Assembly: GCF_024763615.1 (NCBI RefSeq)
Contig: NC_077222.1
Coordinates: 66,092,001 to 66,156,000 of the forward strand
Length of the DNA: 64,000 bases
From: Phlebotomus papatasi
Taxonomy: Eukaryota; Arthropoda; Insecta; Diptera; Psychodidae
Direction: 5' to 3'
A program made the translations under genes and the position numbers. The stretch's first letter is position 1. Every line of letters starts with the position of its first letter. The notes under the pieces were generated by a model that did not search any database, was not told the DNA's origin, and saw nothing but the letters and a program-made list of their open reading frames with translations. Shown here in pieces: positions 21,364-34,475 of this stretch.

Positions 21364-23434
21364 ATGTATTGGAGGTAGTTCGAATGAATATTTCGTCCAG
21401 AAATACAGTCTCTAAAGTCTAATAGTTAGACTCTATTTTCAACCGATTTGGTTAAATTTGAATTTTTGGTAAGGTCTTGAAATTAATAATCAATTGGGAA
21501 ATATCCGTAAATAATTTATTTTTCTCGTATTTACAGTTTTTATTTGTCCGTGTCCTTATAATACATGTCAGAACATTCTAATATAATCATTCTTTAGTAT
21601 TTTTTTAAAATGCTTTTGCGATTTATGAATGAATTTAACCGCTAGCAGATCAGTAAGCACGACAATATCATGCGCAACATCAATTCACCATGGACAACTT
21701 TGTATTCTCTTTTTTATTATAATATTTATTTCTAACTAATTTTAGTATTATAAACTTTGAAATTATCATGCAAATTTTCGGCATAATTGAATGTTTAGTT
21801 GACTATACGCAACTTTCAGAAAATAACAACAAAAAAAAACAAATTTTTATTATATTAAAAAAAAAATACAAGTAAAAACTTATTGCAAACCCTAAGACTA
21901 AGCATGGAAATTAGCTATATTGTTGAGACAAAAAAAAGTATCCAAATTGAAGAGTGTCGGTGGATAAAAATAGAAGAGGTGAGTAAAAGTCAAATTGTGG
22001 AGTAACAAGAAGTGAAAAAGAATTCCAATTTGATTGATCACGAATCTTGTGGAATGTTGAATTGTTGCTCATCGGAAGAAATCGATGTTGCCAGGGAGGC
22101 AAAGAGCGCTGGACCACCATCATCCGAAAGTTCTTCTTCAGACTCTTTCCTCCCAAGAAATAATTGCTGCAAGACTCTGGAGGAGGTGGATGGACAGAAG
22201 AAAAAAAAAGCATGTTAGCATCTAAAAAAAAATGAAATAAAATTCTTCAATCAGCAGCAATTTTATTGAATCACATAAAGGCATAAATGCACTGGATGGG
22301 AGCATTTAGGAGTTCGCAGAAGGACAGTTGAATAGGAGAAAAAGAGCCCACAAGCAACTCAAAAACCTGGAGGAGAGTTCAAGAGTCATCAACAGGTACT
22401 TGTGAAATTTTGTGCGAGTGTGTGCGCAATGATGGTTATATATAGGAAAAAAAAGAGCCGGGATGCTGCACAATATAAATTTATGTTCATAATCCTCTTG
22501 AGAATCATCCATGCGATGTTGAGGAGAGAGCCAAGAACAGATTTTTCCCATTTTGAATTGGACAAAACACTTGGGCATCTCTCTTCGCCAACACTCATAT
22601 TCCTCCAAAAGGTCTCTGGTTTGTGAGTGATTTGTCGGGGTTGTAGCGGAGCCAGGAGAAGAGGTGAGAAGCAATCACGGGAGTTTAGTGATGGTCATGG
22701 CCTCATCATAACTCTGTGATCATCTTGCAGAGTAGAAGGATGCCGATTAAATTGCTTAATAGCTCAGAAGGAGGGGATTTTTGTTTAGAAAATTGACAGC
22801 TCAATAAATTCAACACCAAATGCACCAACTTCAATCACTTTGGCCTCTGAAACATTCCTCCTTCCCATAGACAGTCCATCCTGGATCAAGAACTCTGAAA
22901 AAAAAAATCAGACATGCTTCAGAGACGAAAAATGGGATTTGACGCCCTTTCCAGAGGCATTTTTAGAGGGTGAAATTCTGAGAATTGGAAGGGAAACCAC
23001 AGTGCAAATATTCCTACTGACTCACTGACGGAAATTGATGTATAAATATTTACATGATCCACTTGATTCACACGCACTCTCGAGAGAGATCAAGTTGTCT
23101 TCAGAGGCATCCAACTCTCAAGTGGCCAGAGACAAAAAGTGCCTCTGTTGAGGAAATGAAGGAGGTATTTGATATAACTTGAATTGGAATATGAAAGGGA
23201 GACAGAAATAGGAAATGCTTCATTCAGTTATCAAAATTATAACATAACATCTTTGGCCCATTTTAACGTCTCATCTCGAACACTTCCTGTTCCTAAAAGG
23301 AAAATACATACTATCTCATTGTCTTAATCGTTTTCTACATTGAAGGCTATTATACTTGATTTTTTTCCAGATTTTGTATATGAATGAATTAACTTCAAGG
23401 GGTGCCTCATATGGAGAAACCTTTCTTAATCACC
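21364..23434. other. Gene-free spacer with a less AT-rich block
   Basis: The block at about 21960-22680 is richer in GC than its surroundings and has overlapping ORFs of 60-120 codons on both strands. None resembles a known protein. It may be conserved non-coding or unique spacer DNA. Confidence 0.45.
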
Positions 23435-24415
23435 AGAGAAATATTGTGCGAAACATAAATGCTTCGACCAATCCGAGAAACCTAAAAATTGTGTCGTGAA
23501 ACTCAAGAAAAAGGACCTCAAAAGCTGTTTTGCGAAACCTGGAAAACACAAAAATTAAACTCCAAGAAACGTAATAAATGTCGTGAAACAGGGATTCTAA
23601 AATTGCTTAGCTAAATCCAAGAAAATAAAAAAATGCTTTACGGAACCAAAGAAATCTAGATATTGCATCACGAAACCGGAGAAACCCCAAAATTGGTTCG
23701 AGAAACCCTGAGAAATCCAAATCCTCGTTCGCTAAACCCAAACAACCAAAAAAATGCTTCAAGAAAATCAAGAAACGCAAAAATTGCTTCGTGAAATCTA
23801 AGAAATTCAAAAACTGCTCCACAAAATCCAAAAAAACTCGGAAATTGCTACACGAAATCCAATACATTCAAGACATGTTCCTCGAAACCCGAGAAATTGC
23901 ATTGCTAAACCTACACTTGAGAGAAATCCGAAAAAGTTAAAATAACATTCCGAAAATATTTATTTTACCCTGCAGTATTGATCCGAAATTGGTGTAAATA
24001 TTATGCTTTTTAGGTGTATTAGGGGTTAAGGTTACTCTTTTCCATGTTAATTTTATCCTTAAAAAGGTGTAAAATTAACATTAAAAAATGTTGATATATT
24101 TTTACACCTAAAAAGTGTTAAAGTTATGAGGAAAAAAAGTTAATCGCACCCCCGTTTTTTTCTCAGTGTAAGAAACCAAAAAAATAATGCTTGAAGAAAC
24201 CCAAAAACGGAACAATTGCTTTGAGAAACCAGAGAGAACCAAAAATTGCTTCATAAAATCCAAAAAATTCAAGAATTTCTTTACGAAACCCGAGAAATCC
24301 AAAAAGTGTTTCGTGAAATCTGAGGAAACATAAATTGATTCGTAAAACGCGAAAACCAAAAAAAAATAAAAAATGCTTCGCGAAACGTAAGAAACCATTG
24401 GAAATATTCGTGAAA
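23435..24415. repeat. Degenerate minisatellite of about 33-36 bp units
   Basis: The tract is built of diverged copies of GAAACCCGAGAAATCCAAAA followed by ATTGCTTCGT, so reverse-strand frames read as a repeating F-L-x-F pattern. At least twenty units are visible. It is interrupted by a CACTGAG MITE at 23914-24168 and continues on the other side. The apparent minus-strand proteins at 23607-23867 and 24108-24398 are products of the repeat. Confidence 0.8.
23914..24168 (-). mobile_element. CACTGAG MITE family, copy 3, inside the minisatellite
   Basis: 255-bp copy in reverse orientation, ends CACTTGAGAGAAATCCG and TCTCAGTG, with a TA duplication. Repeat units lie directly on both sides, so the MITE inserted after the array had formed. 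Confidence 0.87.
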
Positions 24416-26869
24416 GCGATATCCTATAAACCAGAAATCCTTGTCAATAGGGATGGGAATGAGTCACCCCTAAACTAATATAAATTATAATTCTTTTTTT
24501 AAGATAATGTTGATTATGCGAAACTCGACTTATCAAGTGAAGGATCCTAGCAGATCATAAGTTACTAATTTTAACCGTTAGACGTTTTTGCTTAGGATAG
24601 TGTGCGGATGGACGTTGGCAGAAATACAAATGGACGAACGGGACGAACCCAGTTTCAATAATCAGGGTATTCCATTCACTTATTGCAACATCAATGGACT
24701 TTGAGTAATAACAAGTCAGGTTACGGGAATTGATCCATCTTCCTCTGCAATTGAATTAAAGTGTTTTATCCATTTATTTCATTTATTTAATTTAATTTCA
24801 AACCAAACGGTCACATTTCACATTTTTCTTAACCAATAAATCATAATGTAATTGATTCCCAAACATTTCTCATTCACTAAGAAGCCATTCTAATTGGAAA
24901 TTAAGCAAGAACGAGGCTATAACAAATGTGCGTAAGCCCCTGAGAAATTACTCTACATTCACGCAAAATGTTGATCATTTCTCCATTGATGGGCTGACAG
25001 TGAAAAAAGCCTCCGAATCAATCAAAAAAAGGCGCTCAAAAGAAGTTGAATGTCTTTTGATTGGTGCGAATGAATGGTTGAAAAATAAATTCTATTTATT
25101 ACACAGCACATCAACAATAAATCTACCTCAATTGCTCCATGTATGTGTTTGATTGATCAACAATGAATTTGCACGGGGGCAACAATTGATTGTCATTGTT
25201 GAAGTACCTGAATTCCCTCACTCAATCACCCTCCTGGTCATGGAATTCCGTAGAATGCTCCATTCGGATACAATGTAAATAAAATGCAATTACATCGTTG
25301 ATTACGCTTTTTTCCTCACCTGGTGAGGCCAGCATCTTGTGCGCGAAATGATTAAAAGAAGATGCATCTGATGGGTCTTGGGTTCTTCTTTTTTTCCATG
25401 TATACATCCCTTTGATTTATGTCATGCAATACACCATGAGATTACAACAAAAGATTCTGGTGAGATTCTCGCCAAGATGTGCAACACCAGAAATCGATTT
25501 TGAGCCTCAAAATCCATCCTCCTGCCTCCTCTCTCACCTCTCTTAATGATAATCGGTGGCAAAGATAAATATACCAAGAAGCTCTCCTCTCGTCTGGGGC
25601 TAAATAAAGAAATTCCCGACAATCCCATGGAATCCTCACCACTTGAGCTCAACACTGTTGTCGCGTTTGGATGGGAAAAGCAAAGGGGCTGCCTATTCTC
25701 AGCATATGGACCCAAGAATGGCTACTTGAGGAGCAAAAGGGTGTGTGTATAGCTTTTGTGCAAAATTCCTACCTCAGATGTCTCATCAACGAAAATCCTC
25801 CGTGGATGATGGCTTGGGAAGATTTTCTGCTTGACTGATTGACGGGTCCTGCAACTCGAGGATCCTCTTGAGTTGTGCCAAAATGACACTTGAGAATTCT
25901 TTCGGCGTCGCAATTCTCGCACTTCTAGTCCTTTAATCCTGACGCTCAAGGGGGATGTAGTAAAGTTTTTGGAGAAAATATCAGGGCTTTTGCAAATTTA
26001 GACAGTCCTTTACTATACTTATCCCAACACTTGAGCGCATAATTGCAAAGGTATATCGACATGATTTTGATAAAGATACATCTAAGGAATGAGTACAGCA
26101 AATAATGTGCTAGGCTTTTGTGCCAGTGTGGTGTCTCTTCAATTTAGTTTGGTAAAAGGTAGCGAATGTGTTGAACGTTACGAAGATATTATTTTAAAAG
26201 TTTATTTTGTGAAATGTCTTAAGTTTTGTTTTTGACCACTGTATATATCGGGAACTGGTCAAAATAGTTCTCATGACCTGAAACCTTAGTAAGGGGGATT
26301 AGGGAAGGGGGAATACAAAAAAACATCTAAGGAATTTTGGTATCCTAATTCAATATAAATGAAATTCACAATTTAAAAAAATGTAATTCTAGTAAAGTAT
26401 AAATTGAGTTTTAAAGCATTTCCTCGTTTATCGAGAGATGTATACATCGACGGAACTATTTGCTTATTGCGTCTACCGTCGTCTTAGCATTGGAAGTATA
26501 CCGTCGTAGTGGTTGACTGCACTTTTTCGTTATTTTTTAATTTTACCCTTTAAAGATGCATAGTTGAAATGAAAGGAGGGGGGGTGTGTGACACAAAATT
26601 ATTTGTATTCAGTTGTTAGTGAATGGATTTTGTGCTACTAGAACTTATTTTATAATATTTTACTAATGTTAAAAAAAAATTAAGGAAAAAGGATTGCACT
26701 TGGGATACGGTGCGAGCGACTTTGCACTTTTTGATGAATATTTTTGATGAATAAAAAATCAACAATTTCTTATAAAAAAGAACAATGAAGGTCTTCACAT
26801 CTAAAGGTATGATTAACGAGATCTACAATATGGCGCGTTTGTCATCTTGATTTGGCCCTTCTTGCAACA
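24416..26869. other. Gene-free spacer
   Basis: Mixed AT-rich and moderately GC-richer sequence (about 25200-25950). Short ORFs on both strands overlap each other and show no family resemblance. No transposon ends were recognised. Confidence 0.45.
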
Positions 26870-26990
26870 ACTTTGAATAACTGTCAAGTCCTAAAATTCT
26901 TCCGATTGGGCTGAAATTTTAGTATGTTGTAGCTGATGTCAAGACCTTTTTGCAGAGTGTTTCTATATTCCAGTCTACGTCAAGTATTTA
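26870..26990. repeat. Fragment related to the 1.8-kb TIR element interior
   Basis: The run CTGAAATTTTAGTATGTTGT near 26911 with its flanks (TTGGGC before, AGCTGATGTC after) resembles the repeated unit inside 5421-7210. No termini are visible, so the extent is uncertain. Confidence 0.45.
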
Positions 26991-29888
26991 CTTAGATATA
27001 GATGCTCAAAGTATAAAATTTTGAAATATTCATATTTTGGCTGTCTTTATTTTTTTTTATTTTGAATATTTGAGACCTAAACGAAATGTCTCAGTAAGCA
27101 TTAAAAATAATTGAGACGTATGGTAGACAATTTACTACCCTGAAACCGCTTTTGGAATTAGACCTTCCGATTACCTTTTCACTGAGCCGTTTTTTGGCAA
27201 AATACCTTTTTTTTGCATTTTATACTCTATTTCACTGAAACTACAAGTAATCCTTTTGAAAATTTTTGTACGTTACTTTGTGCATAATATATCCCTATAT
27301 ACTTTAACATGGTAAATCGGTTCGGTGAAGACCATCAGTAAGTGTTAGGATCAAGGAAAGTCTTACGGACTGCATAGTGCAAAGTCACCCGCAACGATGG
27401 TAATGATTTAAGAATAAGACAAAAATAAAATTTAAGCAGTAACTTAAATTTCATTTTTAAAACAAATGAGGTTATTATGCAAATTTTGGCGAAGAGAAAA
27501 TACAGAGCTTTTCCGTTACTTGCACTAATTTTATATATTAATTATACAAATTAGATAATTTTGTTATAAAAATTTGGGATTTATGCGAACCAAAAATTTA
27601 ATATTTATTGATTGAATGTAATTCTTAACACAATAACTCACTATAACTCACTTAAGATTATATCTATTACTATTATTATGTATTTCGACTTTTAACCCCT
27701 TATGGGGTTATACTTATTTTGAAAATCCGAAATTTCGAGTTTTTTGTCGCCATGAAATTTGTCAATGTAACCGTTTAACCATTCGTCCGTTACTATAAGA
27801 GGCAAAACGTTTAGAAACTAGGATACCCAATACATAAGTCGGTCCAATGACCATTAACATAACTATAATTTTTCACCCGTTTCAGACTGGAGATTTAACG
27901 CAATGTTCGAAGGTCTATTATTTCTAAATAACAAGGAATTGTAGGTGTAGGTTGTCAGCCTTTGAATATTTCAATTTTTTTTCTAAATCAAGAATTCTAT
28001 TCTTTTATTAGAATAAAATAGAATGGGATTAAAAAGGATTTTTAGAATGGATTTTTAACAACGTTTGAAGTTCGAAGAATAACTACATTCCCCTATTATA
28101 TTTATTAAATAAGCAATAAAACTCAGCTAAATATGCTAAATGTTAGGTTTGAAGATTATCTGATCCAGTCTGATCGTATGAGCTGTTTATGGACCTAAAA
28201 TTGTCAAACTTAATCATTGTTGTTTTTTTATATTGTTTAAAATTAAAAGTTTAATTTTTTTTTAATCACACCAACATTTAATGAATTAGTGAGTAATTGA
28301 TAAGTAAATTAGTTTTTTCCAATTCTGCAACACTGTTAAAGAGAATGTTCCCTAAAGTTGGTGTAATCACCTGTTTTAAATGTGCAACACAACTCAAGTT
28401 GATTTAATAATTTGTGGCTTCTTTAATAATTTTCGTTAATTTGCAATTGAGATAATTGGTGTTACACATTTCACAATTGGATTATTTTTTTCATTGGACT
28501 GCTTTTTTGTACTGGTGAAAGTCTCGTCAGATTGAATTTTGAAGAGAAAACATTATTATAAATTGCATACAGACAAATTTCATCACTGCGCAGAATTGTA
28601 TAAGATTTTTGCGAAAGACGTGTAAAAATCGCCAAAGAAGCGGAACCAGATGGATCATTTATCTCATCATTTAACTTTTTTGTGCTGCCAAAATGCTAAA
28701 ACCCAGTGCATTTGGCCGAAAGAACAGGAAATAACCATTCGCCTTCATCATCTTCTCATCTCCAGCGACACAATCTGCGTGTATTAATCTTTTCAGTGGT
28801 CTTCGATGGGAATGAGAAGCTGCAAGAGCAAAAAAAAAATCTGGAGCGCCTGGGAAAAAAGATTGTGAGGCATCCCTTATCGCCAGAGGAATCCTTAAGG
28901 AGCCATAAACAGCCTGACGAAGGGCACAGATGGACCTCTTTGTCTTATGTGCCCATCTTCGACCATCAAATTCAGGAGCTTCTTCAATACATTTCATAGG
29001 GATCTGGGTCTTGACAGGGGCTCTCTCATTCCTCTTTCTGAGATATAAATCTCTTATTTAATTGCAATAAGTCAAAGAGTTGAGATATGTACAAGAAGCA
29101 AAGAAGAGACTGAATTTTTCCCAAATTGGACTGATCGTTTTATAATAATTTTTTGATAAATGATCACATCCAGTCCAAATGTAATGAGGTTTATGAGGCA
29201 GATGCGCGGCTGCTTCTGTTCCAAATAGACAATGGCAGGAAAAGGATTGGAGCCCAGAGACTAATATTCTCCTCTTCAGCGGACAGATGTATAATTTTTG
29301 GAACTTTTTGAAGATGCGCAACACAAAGCCCCTTCTTTTTTTAATTCAAACAAAGAGCCAAAGAGAGACTTCTCAGAACAAAAGGGATGAGCCACGAATT
29401 TGATATTCATTCTGTCATTCAAATTGCGTGATTTCAATTTTTATCATAGTCAAACATCTGTCTTCATTACCTGGGCTATGGCTTTTTCCAACTGTCCATT
29501 TGTGGGAAAATCGGTTACCAAGTTGCATCTCAAATGGCGCTAAGAATTTCTTCACAGTATTTACTCAACCTCTACATGCAATGTTCAAATGGAAGACAAA
29601 GAACCATACAAGAAGTTCACTCCACTTCTTATCATCTCCATACTTCAATGATGATGAGCTCAGTGTGAACCTTACTCATTTGGAGGCGAGACTCTTCTGA
29701 GACTCCGAGAAACTGGGGAACATTAGCTAGAAATCTCTTGCAATCTTTCTAGATCAATTGGCTTTAACTTTCTATTGATTAAGGTACAGAAAACAGTACT
29801 TGTCTTGTACATATTTATACTCAAATTGTGTTTAAATTTAAAACCTATTTAGTGTTAAGAGTATTTTAATTCTCATTTTTAATTAAAA
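26991..29888. other. Gene-free spacer
   Basis: AT-rich to 28570, then a less AT-rich stretch (28600-29700) with overlapping ORFs of about 90-108 codons on both strands and no recognisable protein. No mobile-element termini were seen. Confidence 0.45.
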
Positions 29889-30142
29889 CACTGAGACAAA
29901 TCCGAAAAAGTTAAAATAACATTCCGGAAATGTTTATTTTACCCTGCATTATTGATCCGAAATCTGTGTAAATATTATGCTTTTCAGGTGTATTAGGGGT
30001 TAAAGTTAGCCTTTTTCATGTTAATTTTACAATTAAAAAGGTGTAAAATTTACATTAAAAAATGTTGATATATTTTTACACTTGAAAAGTGTTAAAGTTA
30101 TGAGGAAAGAAAGTTAATCACACCCCCATTTTTTTCTCAGTG
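29889..30142 (-). mobile_element. CACTGAG MITE family, copy 4
   Basis: 254-bp copy with ends CACTGAGACAAATCCG and TCTCAGTG. Flanking dinucleotides are AA on both sides and not TA. Confidence 0.85.
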
Positions 30143-30474
30143 AAGGACAATTTAAAAGTAACCGATTTTTAAATAAAGATGTTCAAATTTACAAGGGTTA
30201 CGACACATCACAAATTAATGTCCTAAAAATTATAAAATTTATTAAAGAAAATCTTTTTTTTATAGAGTAGCGTGTTAGTATGGAACGAATATAAATTGTA
30301 AAAGTTTTTCATGTATGAGATTGGCTAGCATAAGAATTAAAGAAAGAAACTGTGACGATCAGCAGTCAATCGGTTGCAATAATATTTTAAAGTTTTTAAA
30401 CTTGAAAATATTTAAACTTTGAAACAAGGGGTATCAAGCTGAATCAAAGGTTAAGCTGTTTCTACACTGAGAGA

Positions 30475-30717
30475 AATCCGAAAAAGTTAAAATAACATTC
30501 CGGAAATGTTAATTTTACTCTACAGTATTGATCGAAAATCATTGTAAATATTATCCTTTTTTAGGTGTATTGTGGGTTAAAGTTACCCTTTTTCATGTTA
30601 ATTTTACCTTTAAAAAGGTGTAAAATTAACATTAAAAAATGTTGATACATTTTTACACCTAAAAAGTGTTAAAGTTATGAGGAAAGAAAGTTAATCGCAC
30701 CCTCTTTTTTCTCAATT
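30475..30717 (-). mobile_element. CACTGAG MITE family, copy 5
   Basis: Copy in the same orientation as the one 330 bp to its left. The left end CACTGAGAGAAATCCG is intact after TA. The right end has decayed to CTCAATT. Confidence 0.82.
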
Positions 30718-32988
30718 TTACAGAAATTGTTTTTTTTAAATAAATTTCGAAATTTTTAAATTTTAAAAGTTCCAACATGAAAATTGTTAAAAACTAAGAA
30801 AAAAGCAGTTTTGAACTCTGGAATAGTGTTTAAAATTTTTAAACCTTAAAATTGCCAGGAAAGTGTAAGGCAAATTTTTATATTGAAAGGAATTGAATTT
30901 AAATTAAACTCATTTCAAATAAACATCTAAGTTCTAAATGGTAAAAACTTCCATATTTGAAATTTCATCGGTACTTTTATAAAATATTAGCGGAAACATT
31001 AAATTTGATCAACATAAAAAAATTGATCAACGCTCCTTTTAGATTTTTTGAACCACGATCAAGCAAATTTTGTTAAAAAAAGGAAAAAGATGTATAGTCA
31101 TTCCAAAAGAGATGGGACAGTGGGATCCAAATTTATTGGATCCAAATTGGACCAAATTTAGTTTAGTCCAATTTTGAGTCCAAAAGAGTGGAATAAACTC
31201 ATGCAAATCTTTTGAGAAAGAAAGGGATGCGATTTCTGATTTCATGAGTTTTATTTGAGGAATAGTTCTATTCTAAAAGTGATTAAAAGTTTAAAAACTT
31301 TACAAAAGCTTGAAAAACTTGTTTTGAGATGTGTATTTTGTCAATTGGTCACTTGACATTGATAAAACATTTGTAATTTAAGAAAACTCTACATTAAATC
31401 GAGATTCAATCTTTCTTTCACTGATTTTATTTTTTTTTGTAATGCATCAAGAGGTTATTCTAATAATATTAATTATTATACATCGTCCTAATTAATATAA
31501 TCAAGAATTTTATTAAGCTGAAAATGTATAAAGCAAAACAAGATACTCGAAAAATCGTTTTTTTTTTTTAATGCATCTGCTTATGGTTTATCTACAAGTT
31601 ACTGCTTTATAAGAATAGCTCTATGAAATATAACCCAATCTTCCCCTTTCTGCACATGTTTGAATTATTGGGGTCCTTTCACCAGACTCCAGGGGACAAT
31701 CTCTCAATCTCCCAATAAAATATGCGACGATTGAGTGTCCTAGAGTGACAAATGTTTGGGTTTTTGCTGAATGCTCCAAGAAGGCAAGAAAAAAAAAAAG
31801 AAATTCCCCTTCACTAACAAGTATTTGATTACAATCGCCGATAAGCCCTCGAAGTTCATCCAAAAGTCACCGGCTAAATTAAACCCTATCATTAATTTGT
31901 GGCAGAGGAACCCTTTGCCTCCTACCAGGGCCAATCTTCAGCTGAAATTTTTGAGAGACAACTCACCCTCTCAGCTGTCCTGGAATATAAATTTGGACGT
32001 CTCAGGCAGATGATCGTCTTTGATATCACGCCTCATATTTCATTGTTAATGCGACGGGCAGAATGATTTTATTAAATTTCAATTCTCCCAACCATCTCCA
32101 TTCCCTGCTTCTTCTCATTTCTCTGTCCTCAGCGATAGTGAGTAAATTACATGAAAATGAACATGCCTGTTCTGTGCCATTAATTATGCTTATCACTTTT
32201 AACTCTCAATGGATACGCAATAGAGCACATAATGCAATTTACGACCACTTTCTGCACTGATTGCAACATTTAATTGACTTTTTTTTTCGGAGTCCGGTGA
32301 GAAAACATCACGTCAATTTGTGCTGAAACTCCCCTTTCGACAATTTCGGATAAATATGCCTTTGGTTTTTTTCACCAGAAACACTCAAACACGGGTTATG
32401 CTCGAGGGAATGCATCTTGCGATGGAGATGAGGTGGAAAGTTGGCAATGAGGAAATCTTCTTCTGAGACGGTCAATTGCATTTTGTGTTTTCTTGCTACG
32501 TCTTTTGATAAGACCGGAAAGTGTGCTAAAAGCTGCCCGAAGAGCCAATTCCTCAAGATGTGTGACTTACCAAGAAACTGTCGAAGGAGTTACGAGATGA
32601 ATATTTTAACTGCAAATTGCACACTCGCCTTTTTTATTTTCTCTTCTAGTTCACAAGGAAAAGTATCTTAGAATGAGATAATTACAACATTAGCGAGAAA
32701 TAGTAAAATTCTCAATGAATATCGTGATCTTTCGAGAGCAGCCCGGCTGACATGGTGAATAAACTCAACAACTGGCTACATACAGCAAAGATTACAGAGT
32801 CTTTATTATGCCAAGTCGTCGTGTTTTTCCTTACTATGCAGCCCACTAAATTTATTGTCGATTTGTTCGAAAATTTATTTATTAATTTTAAAAAAGTGAA
32901 CCAAGAATTCATAATTGATTAAGTTTGAAACAAAATAAGATTGACTTCTAATGTATTGTGGGATTCAGAAATTCAACATAAAGTTTAA
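30718..32988. other. Gene-free spacer
   Basis: AT-rich sequence followed by a less AT-rich part (about 31620-32680) with short overlapping ORFs lacking family resemblance. A short GGATCCAAATT direct repeat lies near 31123-31148. Confidence 0.45.
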
Positions 32989-33199
32989 CCCTTTAAGGAC
33001 GAGGCATTTTTTATGGACCGAAAATTAACAATAAAAATGAAACCGATAAACAAAATTTGTAAAACGTCTTACATCAATGCTTGGGAAGTCTAACACACGC
33101 ACTCTTAGAAAAGTTTAGATATAATTATTAATGTAAATTAATTGATCGGGTGATTATTATCAAATCTATTTAAAATAGTTCTTATAATCTTAAAACATT

Positions 33200-33238
33200 C
33201 ATTCATTTTCAACCGCTTATCACTATTGGGGTCGCGGG
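33200..33238 (-). mobile_element. 39-bp LINE 3' tail flanked by a 10-bp target duplication
   Basis: CATTTTCAACCGCTTATCAC and the following TATTGGGGTCGCGGG match the end of the LINE fragment at 35134-35357. The 10-bp word TTAAAACATT stands at 33190-33199 and again at 33239-33248, so this is a complete, extremely 5'-truncated insertion event. Confidence 0.75.
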
Positions 33239-33283
33239 TTAAAACATTTTACTCATAATAATTTTATTAGTAGTGAGAATATA

Positions 33284-33462
33284 GGGGGAAGTGGGGCACC
33301 TTTGAAATTGGAATTTTTCACCTATTTTTAAATAAAATTGAGCCTTATAGTGATATAATTTAGCTTCACGGACAGATTGAGAAGCTAATTACGTTTTTAT
33401 GTGGCTCAGTTCCACTTAACATTGGAGAAAAATCCCAATTTCAAAGGTGCCCCACTTCCCCC
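33284..33462. mobile_element. GGGGAAGTGGGGC MITE, copy 1
   Basis: 179-bp element with long inverted ends: GGGGGAAGTGGGGCACCTTT with GAAATTGG, against CCAATTTCAAAGG and TGCCCCACTTCCCCC. Flanked by TA. The centre is also partly palindromic (GAGCC...GGCTC). A second copy is at 54716-54930. Confidence 0.85.
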
Positions 33463-33553
33463 TAGGGCAATACTTACGTGGATAAGTCGCGGCAATTATT
33501 TCATAATGGTTTCATATAATTATATTTCCTTGTGTTAATTAAATGAAATCGAT

Positions 33554-33956
33554 ATCCCAACTAATAATGGTCACTAATTCCTTTTAGTTCTCACAACTAA
33601 TGCAAATAAGTGGGCCTATATTTTCATAAAGTTTTGACAACTTTTTCAATAGTAAAGAGTGGTTTTCTACTTATCTGTTGAAGATTTTTCGGTCTATATA
33701 GTAACAACAACTAATATGATATAGTATATAGTTATTACAGTCAATAAGATGGGTATCAACCACATTTATTTAGTTATTGGAACTAATATGTTATAGTACC
33801 CGTTACTAATCTAATTTAGTTATGATAACTAAATGAAAAGATACTGTAACTAATATTGGTTAACTATTTCATTTGGTTACCCTAGCTAAATATATGGATG
33901 GGTCTATGCTTACTATATTTTATAGTTTCCATAACTATATATGAGGTAGTTGGGAT
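33554..33956. mobile_element. ATCCCAACTA-ended MITE
   Basis: About 400 bp with inverted ends ATCCCAACTA and TAGTTGGGAT and an interior made of degenerate AACTAAT/ATTAGTT words in both directions. The palindromic texture suggests a MITE or foldback. Single copy here. Confidence 0.6.
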
Positions 33957-34475
33957 TACATTTTCCTAAGAATGCGATAGGTACGAAAATAGCCCAAAAA
34001 TTTAAATAATTTTTCTGACAATCCCGGGGAATGATAATTTTCGTTCTAATGCAAAATATTATGTTTAGTTATTGTAGTTTCTAGTGTCAAGAGGTCTCTG
34101 TTTAGAAGAATTAGAAATATAAAAAATAAATAAAAATCATTTATTATTGCGGTCATTTGAAAATTCGTCCCTTTTGAGCTTAAATATTTGCTACATAGCA
34201 AATAGTTGGATATTTGCAAAAAATATCCTAGATTTCTACAACCCTCTACTTTGCGATTAAACACAAACATTAGAACGAAACTACTTTAGGTAACCAGGAA
34301 AAATTATCTTCTCTATGGGTCACGGGTGATCTAATCGCCCTTAAAGGTTTAAACACGAGAGGGTCAAAAATTGGGGGTCAGAAAAAATCATTTTTTCTGA
34401 CTTCTGGGAGCAAAACATAACTTTAGAAGGCCGTAAGAAAAAATTGGGACACCGGGTCTTGTCGTCCTTAAAGAG

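Larger units (their letters stand above)
32989..34475. mobile_element. piggyBac-like non-autonomous element carrying nested insertions
   Basis: The ends CCCTTTAAGGACGA and TCGTCCTTAAAGAG are inverted (one mismatch in 14) and flanked by TTAA at both sides. A TTAA target with CCC-type ends is the piggyBac signature. No transposase frame is present. Three younger insertions lie inside: a LINE tail (33200-33238), a GGGGAAGTGGGGC MITE (33284-33462) and a CCCAACTA-ended MITE (33554-33956). Without them the element would be roughly 0.85 kb. Confidence 0.75.

Noticed and set aside
22306..22674. 122-codon minus-strand gene
   Set aside because: No domain, start context or splice signals; overlapped by frames on both strands.
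23607..24398. Hydrophobic repeat protein(s) on the minus strand
   Set aside because: The frames come from the minisatellite, and the second also runs into the MITE; no start or conserved domain supports them.
23435..24415. CRISPR-like array
   Set aside because: Units have no unique spacers, diverge continuously and lie in eukaryotic DNA.
28671..28999. Overlapping 97- and 108-codon genes on opposite strands
   Set aside because: Mutual shadows in a less AT-rich stretch; no homology I can recognise.
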